64,000 nt of DNA, taken from Helianthus annuus (lineage: Eukaryota; Streptophyta; Magnoliopsida; Asterales; Asteraceae). Within the stretch, counting starts at the first letter, position 1; each line of letters starts with the position of its first letter. The stretch is from the NCBI RefSeq assembly GCF_002127325.2, contig NC_035441.2:150886624-150950623 (forward strand), in the 5' to 3' direction. Positions 49,018 to 59,200 of this stretch are shown here, in pieces. The notes beneath the pieces were generated by a model that ran no database searches, was not told the DNA's origin, and saw only the letters and a list, made by a program, of their open reading frames with translations. A program made the position numbers and the translations under genes.

Positions 49018-49154
49018 ACCTACAGAATTACACGCAGGCTACCAAAACAAACATATAAGAACTTGAAAAGGACCATTGCATAAACTTGAAAACTCATAAC
49101 TCAAATACAGTTACAGTCAAAATACACAACCAAATCCAATTTCTCCACATTAAA

Positions 49155-49597
49155 CTACTTAAGCAAAAAAAGTAGAACAATCAAGACCCAAGTAATCACA
49201 AAGTACATCTTCAGTTTGAACACATCGCTATTCTTGTACCAAGCCAACTGTTCTTTGCACTTAGCCAACTCATCCTTATCTTTAATGCTTTGAATTAAAG
49301 CAGGCATTACCTCTCGACAAATCGGACACCCCTGTCCCTGTTCTTCACCAACATCAGCCCATCTGAGGAATCCACATCCTCCAACCTATTATCGGACATC
49401 ATAAGCAAGAGTTTCAAACAAACTTGAGTTTCAATAAGCATAAAACAGAAGAAACTTACACATCGAAGATACCATCGACCAGGATTAGCTTTGGATTCTG
49501 ATTGTTTCACCACTGTTTTCGCACCACAAGGACATATGATGTCTGAATCTTGAGTTTTGCCCTTGAATCGAAGCATAGAGGATGAAGATGAAGACAT
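49155..49597 (-). CDS. GRF-type zinc-finger protein carried by the MULE (two exons, 122 aa)
   Basis: Exon 1 is 49460-49597 and exon 2 is 49155-49385, joined in frame across a GTAAGT...AATAG intron (49386-49459). The protein starts MSSSSSSMLRFKGK and has a GRF finger: CPCG, then NPGRWYLRC, then CGFLRWAD across the splice. A second Cys pair (CPICRE), a charged helix and a C-terminal hydrophobic segment (YFVITWVLIVLLFLLK) follow and would make a tail anchor. Small plant GRF proteins with this layout are known, and GRF genes are often found in MULEs; the role there is unclear, perhaps nucleic-acid binding. The frame is intact while the transposase on the other strand is broken. Its start lies about 150 bp inside the right inverted repeat, so that repeat may carry its promoter. 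It points away from TWD40-1. Confidence 0.72.
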
Positions 49598-49750
49598 GTT
49601 CAGGGCAGTGAATTGAGGGATTCAAGCTTGAATTGGGGGTCGATTGAAGAAGAACAACGTTAGGGCAGTGAATTGAGGGTTCAAGCTTTTAATGGGGAAG
49701 ATGAAGGGTACTTTGGACATTTCCATACAGACTAACGGTAACATTAACGT

Positions 49751-49874
49751 TGAAATGGTCAGGGGGTAAAGTTGCGACATAACCCCAAACAGTAGGGGGT
49801 AAAATTACAATTATTTCCTTAGAGGGTAGATATACCAATCACCCCAAACCTCAGGGGTAAAATTGCACTTTACT
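49751..49874 (-). repeat. MULE right terminal inverted repeat
   Basis: The reverse complement starts AGTAAAGTGCAATTTTACCC and continues with the same blocks as the left end. Confidence 0.8.
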
Positions 49875-50276
49875 TATGAAAGAACACAAAACAGTACTTA
49901 AATTTAATCTCTGTTAATCGGGTCGAACTACTCAAACGGACTGACCCATACAATTTTTACTCCGTTTAATCACACAAACCACTTTTTCCGTCATCGTTCA
50001 TCGTTTCTCATTGTCTTCTTCATCATATGAGCTTCCATCCTCCATAGCCAGTTCACAGGTAACCAGTTTCATTTCTTCAAATTGCACACAACTGTTGACT
50101 AATTCTCACCGATCCGATCAAAATCACTAGCTTAGGTGTACTCACCTTTATTTTCTTCCTTCAAATTATTCAAATCGGTCGTCAATTGATCAGATCGTAT
50201 CGTTTTTCACCTCTCCTTTGATTTCTACATATCTAGACTGTTCAAATCTTTCGGAGGATCGAGAATTGAAAGATCT
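49875..50276 (+). promoter_or_regulatory. Remaining upstream region of TWD40-1
   Basis: Only about 400 bp separate the MULE end from the TWD40-1 start codon, so the promoter core and 5' untranslated region lie here unless transcription begins inside the MULE. CACAG/GTAACC near 50058 could be the donor of a 5'-UTR intron, but no clear acceptor was chosen. No definite TATA box was identified. Confidence 0.4.
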
Positions 50277-53200
50277 ATGGAGTGGACGACGGTGCAGCAT
50301 CTGGATCTGCGTCATGTTGGCCGCAGTTCGAAACCGTTTCAACCTCACGCTGCCACGTTTCATCCGAGTCAAGCCTTGGTGGCTGTTGCTGCTGGAACCT
50401 ACATCATCGGTATAAATAATATTATCCATTCTATTGTCAATTATATTGTCAGTTTGGAGTAGAATTGTAGAAATCAACTTGTTAGCAAATAGATCTTCGT
50501 TAGGGTTCCGTACTTGTGTTTATTGTGCTAATTTATTAGGGGAAATGTTGAGTATGTTGATGATTTTGTGAGGAAGGTGAACATTTGAAGTGTTGTTGTC
50601 AGTTAGAAGTAGAAATCAACTTGTTAACAATATGGATCTTCGTTAGGGTTCTGGACTTATTGCGGTTACTGTGCTGATTTATTAGGGGAAATGTTGAGTA
50701 TGCCACTGATTTAGTAAGGAAGGTGAACATTAGAAGTGTTGTTGTCAATTAGAAGTGGAAATCAACTTGTTACCAAAATAGATCTTCGCTAGGGTTTCGT
50801 ACTTACTTGTTGCTATTACTGTGCTAATTTATTAGGGGAAATGTTGAGTTTGATACTGATTTAGTAAGGAAGGTGAACATTTGAAGTGTTGTTGTCAGTT
50901 GGAAGTAGAAATCAAATTGTTAGCAAAATAGATCTTTGTAGGGTTATCTACTTACTGCGTTTACTGTGCTAATTTATTAGAGGAAACGTTGAGTTTGTTA
51001 CTGATTTAGTAAGGAAGGTGAGCATATGAAGTGTTGCTGTCAATTAGAAGTAGAAATCAACCTGTTAGCAAAATAGATCTTCGTTAGGGTTACGTACTTA
51101 TTGCGTTTACTGTGCTAGTTTATTAGGGGAATGTTGAGTATGTTACTGGTTTAGTAAGGAAGGTGAAAATTTGAAGCGTTTGTTACTGGTTTGGTAAGGA
51201 AGGTGAACATTTGAAGTATTGTTGCCAATTGGAAGTAGAAATCGACTTGTTAGCAAAATCGATCTTCGTTAGGGTTCTGTACTTGTTGCGTTTACTGTGC
51301 TAATTTATTAGGGGAAATGTTGAGTATGTTATTGATTTAGTGAGGAAGGTGAACGTTTGAAGCGTTTGTTGTCAATTATAAGTGGAAATCAACTTGTTAG
51401 CTAAATCGATCTTCGTTTGGGTTCTGTAATTGTTGTGTTTACTGTGCTAATTTATTAGGGGAAATGTTGAGTTTGTTACTGATTTAGTAAGGAGGGTGAA
51501 CATTTGAATTGTTGTTGTCAATCAGAATAGAAATCAACTTGTTAGCAAAATAGATCTTCGTTAGGGTTCCGTACTTGTTGCGTTTACTGTGCTAATTTAT
51601 TAGGGGAAATGTTGAGTATGTTACTGATTTAGTAAGGAGGGTGAACACCTGAAGTGTTGGTACAAAAGTAGTTATTATGATGTTAAATGTTTGTATACAT
51701 ATGCAGAGTTTGATGCTTATACTGGTAGCAAGATATCTTCGATCAACATTGGTGCTCCTGTGGTTCGGATGTCTTATAGTCCCACTAGTGGCCATGCGGT
51801 CGTTGCTATACTTGAGGTTCGTTTCTTTTGCTCTGTTCATGATTTTTAGGCTTAGGAGTTCTTTCCGTTTCAGTTAAACTTCTGAGTGTTTGGAAATGGC
51901 TCTTGAATCCTAGTTGATGCATCTGGCTTTTCGTTTTTGTGAAAATGGATAGCACTAAAGATTTGATGATATGTCTCAACTATTTAATGGGAGAATTAGC
52001 AGTGTGTTTACATTATGATATCTTCTTCCTCATGTGTAATGTGTTGGTATTATTTTGTGTGTTAAAAAAATTATTCACTTATTTCAGGATTGCACAATCA
52101 GATCATGTGATTTTGATACAGAGCAAACTTGGGTTTTGCATTCTCCTGAAAAGAAGATGGAACGCATTACAATCGACACAGAAGTCTATCTGGCCCTTAC
52201 CCCTCTCCAACCAGTAGTATTTTTTGGTTTCCATCGCAGGATGAGCGTAACAGGTTTATTTTACTGACACTTATTTTTATATATATTTTTTTGCTGCCGT
52301 CTATTTATTTGATCTGGTACAAATAATTTGTATCCTCTTTCCTCTACATATCAAAGGGTAGAAGAGAAAGTAAAGGAAAGAGAATCCGTATCATCTCATA
52401 TGTGTTTTCGTGTATATCATTTTACATAAAATGCTACTTTATCCGACTGAATACATGAAACTAGCAATGATTGGTGGTGGTGGTGGTGGTGGATACTTGT
52501 AAGTTGTCAAGAAAATGACACACATCAACACCTTAGGAATTTCACTTCTAGTGTTTCCATGAGAATTAGCTTAATTCTATTACTAGCATAAGGGCACCTT
52601 GTAGCAAACAAGACCGTATTGTAGATTTTCCTCCTCATATTGTAAGGTCATTTTTCATGGTATTGGAAGTATTATTTTGATTTTCCTTTTCATGTAAATT
52701 ATAAGCTAGTACTCTTAAAGATAGCATTTGAATTATAACTTGTATATCTGTTCAGATGTATGTGAGAATGTCTTTATGTGTTTAGGGAGTGAACAATATG
52801 TTCATGGATTTTTTTTAGCAAGATCAACCATACCCTTCAATTTCGAAAGTACATGAATAATATCCTATAATGGAGACATCTTATTATTATTAAAAGTTTG
52901 GTAGTACTGATTCCAACAGTTAATAGACTATGTCCAAATTACAAACACCAATAGTATTTGATCATAAGGGAGCAGGATTAAATGATAAACACCACTGTAC
53001 AAGGTTTTAGTCACAGCTGCTCAAATGCTAGGTGAATTTGTTGTAATATGTGAAAAAAATGGGTGCTTAACTGTTTAATGCTGAAAATATGAAGTATTGC
53101 TTACCACTTTCTTTATTCAATCCTAATAGTATTTATAAAGTGATTTTACTATCTTTGTATAAGTGGTATACTAAGTGATTTAACTTTATTAGCAAACCAC

Positions 53201-56200
53201 TGAACAATTATATAGAGAGTGTTGATAACCAAATGACTTTAAGGACCTGCTAGAGGCGTTTATAACCAAATGGTAGGTTCTCTACTAGCATAAGAGAAAG
53301 GGTATGCCACAACTTGTGGTTGAATCAGTTAGATTATATAGGTATAGATTTGGCTGAAAACTTTGATTCGAAGAAAATATTCTGTAAGGGTAAAAACCTG
53401 CAGTAATCTTTATATATTTAATTTCTGATATGAGGACGGTATTGATTTGCTGTTGATTCATTTAAACAATGGAAAAGGGATACATAAGAGATGGTTGGTT
53501 TCTAAAATTTCCTAAAAAGTAACAGCATATTCACAATTTTTTGTGTTCCATGCTACAATAAATAGTTTTGTCAAAATAACCAGAGTAATTTATCTAATTC
53601 GACTTATAAGTTATAATTTTGCTGTATGAAGTTGTTGGAACTGTTGAAGGGGGAAGAGCTCCAACAAAAATAAAGACAGATCTGAAGAAACCCATTGTCA
53701 ATCTTGCTTGCCATCCCCGCCTTGCTGTACTGGTAAGTTCTTTTCTTTTGTTAAATCTGTTTCAGGTTTTTTCACAAAGTGTATTTCTTATTTTCTGTTT
53801 ATCACCTTCGCCTGTCTAACCAATTGATATCAATTTAACTTCTTGATTTCAGTATGTCGGTTATGCAGATGGTCTGATTCGCGCTTACAACATTCATACG
53901 TATGCTGTTCTCTACACCTTACAACGTAAGATTTGAACTAAACAATACTGTAGGTTACATTTATTTTCATGTGATTAATATTATGTTTGGTGTACCTATA
54001 GTTGATAATACCATTAAGCTTATGGGTGCTGGAGCATTTGCTTTCCATCCAACTCTGGAATGGATTTTTGTTGGTGATAGACGTGGTACCCTTCTTGCTT
54101 GGGATGTATCTACTGAGAGACCTATCATGATTGGAATGTAATCTCTCTCTCTCCTCTCTCTCTCTCACACACACACGCTTTCTCTCTCTCTCTCCCCTTA
54201 TGTGTGTGTGTTCAGTAAAGTTTTACTTTTTGGTTTCATTTACACTTGCAATTTGCAGTACACAAGTGGGCTCTCAACCAATTACATCGGTTGCGTGGCT
54301 CCCGGTATTGAGAATACTCGCTACTCTATCCAAGGATGGAACTCTTCAAGTTTGGAAAACACGAGTTGTAGCGAGTTCTAATAGGCCTCAGGTGCAATCT
54401 AACTTTTTTGAGCCTGCAGGTTAGTAAGGGCTATAGTTATTTCCACTTCAAATATTCTATTTTCATGTAATTAGTTTTTAATCATATATTGGTAATGTTT
54501 TAAATTTTAATTTTTTTGATGTTTTGTAGCAATTGAACAAATTGATATCCCACGCATTTTATCCCAACAAGGTGGTGAAACTGTTTATCCTCTACCAAAG
54601 ATTAGAAGTCTTGAAGTTCATCCAAGATTAAATTTAGCAGCCTTGATGTTTGCAGTTAAGTGTTGCCTTTGATACCCATCTATCGGTATAAATTGCTTAC
54701 ATGTTGAAAAGTAATTACTTGTTTTTTTTTTCTAGCAGAATATGACAGGTGGTGACAATGCAAGAAATAAAGCTGCCTACACTAGAGAAGGAAGAAAGCA
54801 ACTCTTTGCAGTTCTGCAAAGTGCAAGGGGATCTTCAGGTGATTTTAGTTTTGGTTCTTATTGTGGAAGATTGTCAGTCATGTTAACAATGGATGTGTCC
54901 AACCATTTTTAACTGCATCATTAGCAAAATCTTTGGTTTTCGTTGCAAACTATTACTTATAGAGTTATAGGTTGTAGTAGGGATGGGCTTTTTTTTCCCA
55001 AATACCCGTACCTGTACTATACCGATTTTAGGTATTTGGTACATGTATCGGTACCCAGTTTTATTGATTTTGGTATTCGGTACTTTCGGTATTGGTACGG
55101 GTACGGGTAAAAAATTTTATGTAGACCTTTAAAAGTTTTTTTTGTATTATGTTTTATTTTGTATTATGGTATTTATAGTACTTGTATTGATTTTACCTAT
55201 ATGTTACCCGTATCGTATCGTATTGGTACTCGTACCAATTTTACTTATTTGGTACTCGTACTATATTGGCACTCATGTCAATTTTACCTATTTAGTACCC
55301 GTACAAGTGCTCAAAAACTAAATAAAAACAAAATGGTACCAAAGCGGGTACCGTACCGAAAATACCCGTACTGTACCTATATATTTGGTACGGTATCTGG
55401 TACCCAGTTTTGTTCAAATTCGGTACCTGTACGGGTATGGGTACGGGTACGGGTACTGTACCAATCCCATCCCTAGGCTGTACTGAGAACCAAATGATTT
55501 ATTTGGTACACACGTATTAATGCTCTAAAAAACTGTGAACCCATATCTTATATTCACCAAGGCAGGACTTTAGTTTAAGCTAGTGTGCATAAATTTGCTA
55601 TTAGCTGTTATGCAGTGTTTTCACGACCGGACCGGCCGGTCAGACCGGTCGGGCCGGGAATCGGTCAAGGCAACGGTCCGGTTATGTGTAGTTGAGCCGT
55701 TTTACAAAGAACCGGCCGAACCGGTTAACCGGAATCAAAGGTTCAACCGGAAATGGCTAATCCAGACTTAAAAAATGATCAGAAATTCTAAGTCTTCAAT
55801 AAACGACAAACTGCCTTCAATAGGAGCAAAACAAGTGGTTTTCGAGTAGAGAGGGGTAGAGAGATAACACAGGTAGGAAAATAGGGAGGCAAACGAGAGA
55901 GAAAGTGAGATCGACGGAGGCGTGCAACGGTTGAACATAAGACGGCAGCAGGTGAGGGATGGGTGGTGCTTTCTCTGATTGCCTTCGTCTCTCTGTGTGC
56001 TTGTAGCCTTCATAATTTAAGAAAGTTAATAAATTTGTTTTCCCAATTCCCATATAACAGCTGTCTCCGGTTCACCATATGGCTTTTCACTTCCTTTTTT
56101 ATTCTTTTTAGTTTATTTAAAACATTAGATTTGTATTTCTTTTAGAACCTATATAAAAAAACCCAAGTAACTAACAATTATTATCACGTACGGTATACAC

Positions 56201-59200
56201 ACATATGTATTCAATTAATAATACGATTTTAATTTTTGTATTGGCTTTTATATATGATGTTGTCTATTTATGTTTAATGTTTGAGAAACAATTTTGGTTT
56301 ATTTTCTATATTTTTTGAAGATTAAATTATTTATGATATCATCCGATTCTTGAATCCGGTCCGACCGATCCAACCGGTCGACCAGTGAACCGGTAAACCG
56401 ACCGGTTCACTATCCGGTTCGGTCATGAAAACATTGCTCTTAAGTAGAAAGCTAATATTGACTGCGGGACTGAGGGAAATGATTCATGCAACATGTGTTA
56501 TTTTTTCATGCAAGATGTTCTAGTGACATTTACGGAAAATAAAACTTAAAAAAATTCTTGGATTATTCAAATTATACTGTATAACATTACACTTTTCTGT
56601 TCCCTTTCTGTCCTCCAATTTTCTTATCTCTTCTACTACTAGCATGCGCTTTATGTTTTTTGTATGTCCGAAAACGGTAAATGACAGAAATAAAAAAGAA
56701 CAGCAGCAATCTGCTTTCAGGGTCATCACTCAACTCTCTTGCTAACACTTTAGCCTCTTTTACAAGCACGTACTTTATGCAAGATTTCTGTAGTAACTTT
56801 TCATACTGATATTCATGTGGTTTTGACAGCATCTGCTTTGAAAGAGAAACTTCAAGCCCTCGGGTCATCAGGTATTTTAGCAGAGCATCAACTTCAAGCC
56901 CAGTTGCAAGAGCATCATATGAAAGGGTATGCCTCATTATTAATTTTGTGATAGTCGCTACAAGATGATGGTTTTATGTTAGTTGGGTGCTCTTATTTTG
57001 ACGTATTATGGGAAATTCCAATATTATGTTAATGATTCTAAATTAATTCTTATTTTGCTATTAAACTGTTTTTTGCCAGGCCCAGTCAGCTTACAATTTC
57101 AGACATTGCACGCAAGGCTTTTCTCTTCAGTGTATGTTTACGTTCTTTACTTATCAACTATCCACCGAATTTAATCTGTCCCAAGTCCCAACAAAGATCA
57201 AAACTTCTATTCTAGGGATTAAAAGGCTTACTTCTTTAACTATTCGAGAACTAAATTTCTGATTACATTAAACTTCATAGCAAGTTAAAACTATTATACA
57301 TTTGCAATAAATCCTCTAATTTACTTCTAAGTTCTAACATTAATAAGCTGTGGCGTTGAGCATTGAACATAGATCATATCAATAGCAGTTCGAAGTACTA
57401 AATCTGATATAAAACTCAGAATGTTGGTTTGTCTGGTTTTGCAGCACTTTATGGAAGGACATGCGAAAAGTGCCCCAATATCTCGTCTACCTCTCATCAC
57501 CATCTTAGACGCTAAAAATTATCTCAAAGATATTCCAGTTTGCCAGGTAATTTTGTTTACTGTGGATTTATAGTTTATAAACGCATGTTACTCAAGTTTT
57601 TAAAAATGTTTCTGATTGCAATTGGTGACTTGGACAGCCAATTCATTTGGAGCTAAACTTTTTCAGTAAAGAGAATCGGGTGCTTCATTATCCTACTAGG
57701 GCTTTCTATATAGAAGGTGTAAACCTAATGGCATACAATCTATCTACTGGAGCTGAAACTGTCTACAAGAAGCTTTTTGCATCGGTACCATGCCATATCT
57801 TCTCCGTTTTTATTTTACTTTTGATTCCATATGTTATACTGAGGTGAAAGTTATCTACTTTTAGATGCCTGGACATGTTGAGTTCCACGGGAAGTACATG
57901 CTTCACAGTAGAAAGCAACACTTGTTTCTTATAGTTTACGAGTTTAATGGTGCTTCTAGTGAAGTGGTTCTTTACTGGGAAAACACCAGCTCCCAGTCAT
58001 CAAACAGTAAAGCCAATACAATCAAAGGTTAGTTGACTTTTTAGCTCTACCTAAATCCATTTTGTTATTCTTTTAGAATCATGTTTTTATTCTAATGAAA
58101 ACTTTTTAGGTCGAGATGCTGCGTTTATCGGTCTAAATGACGGTCAGTTTGCAATTCTTGATGAGGATAAGATTGAACTTTCTGTATATACATTGCCTGG
58201 AGGTTCTTCAAAACCTGCTGCTGAAAAGAATATGATAGATGATCAAAAACAATATGAAGAGCTTGATGTTTCCTCAATCAAGGCCCCCCTGCAATTTACC
58301 TTTGAAAGTGAAGTTGATCGCATTTTTTCTACTCCAGTAGGTAAGCGGCAATAAGCAATAGTTTATTGGTGTTTGATGCTTGTAGTAGTTCATTTCACTT
58401 TCTGATCAAGTTTTAATGTAATGTAGAATCAACTTTGATGTTTGCTTGTTTTGGGGACAAAATTGGCATGGCAAAGCTTGTTCATGGATACAGCATTTCT
58501 ACTTCTGATGGTCCTAACATGTCAACAAAAGGTGAAGGCAAAAAGTCAATCAAGTTGAAAACAAACGAGATTGTTTTGCAGGTTGGTACCTTAACTTTTT
58601 AAGAAAGGCTTCACAGTATTAACAATTAGTCAACTTTTTTTATTTATTCATTTTATAATATCTTTTCAGGTTCATTGGCAAGAAACTCTTAGGGGCTGTG
58701 TTGCTGGAATATTAACTACACACAGAGTACTTATTGTTTCTGCTGATCTAGATATTCTCGCAAGCAGTTCTATGAAATTTGATAAAGGACTTCCTTCAAT
58801 ATCCTCTGTCACGTCACGTTACTGTCATATTTTTATAGTATTTTATTTAATCTAAAAAGTTACTGTTAAGCTAATTTATTTGGATACTTAACTTCGCATT
58901 ACTTTAGATCTCTTTTGTGGGTTGGGCCAGCACTTATGTTCTCCACCACCACTGCCATCAGTGTGCTGGGATGGGACGGGAAAGTAAGGACCATTCTTTC
59001 CATCAGTATGCCTAATGCAGGTGAGATCTTTATATAATTTATATTTTGATATGAATTGTTTGATGACACATCATTATATGCAGTGCTGGTTGGGACTTTG
59101 AATGATCGATTGTTGCTTGCAAACCCAACCGAAATAAACCCAAGACAAAAGAAGGGTATGGAGATAAAGCATTGCCTTGTAGGGCTTCTTGAACCTCTTC

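Larger units (their letters stand above)
35204..49874 (+). mobile_element. MULE (Mutator-like DNA transposon) disrupted by nested retrotransposons
   Basis: Long terminal inverted repeats bound the element: 35204-35331 and 49751-49874. Both read AGTAAA-TGCAA, then a block with repeated TTTACCCCC and GGTTTGGGGTGATTGG. Inside are a MuDR-family transposase gene on the + strand and a GRF zinc-finger gene on the - strand. Without the 10.1 kb insert C, the MULE would be about 4.5 kb. A 9-bp target duplication could not be recognised because the left flank is low-complexity (TTTATTTATTTATAG). The right end lies about 400 bp upstream of the TWD40-1 start codon. Confidence 0.82.

Noticed and set aside
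48385..49083. 232-codon plus-strand frame with Val/Phe/Cys runs
   Set aside because: Driven by GTTTG repeats and by the antisense of the acidic frame, with no protein-like features.
55159..55476. 105-codon frame with Tyr/Arg/Val repeats
   Set aside because: Lies wholly within the GGTAC-word MITE and reflects its repeats.
58670..58854. Reading exon 17 of TWD40-1 through to the stop at 58852
   Set aside because: It gives a non-conserved tail and loses the downstream frame. The AT-AC splice restores the expected protein.
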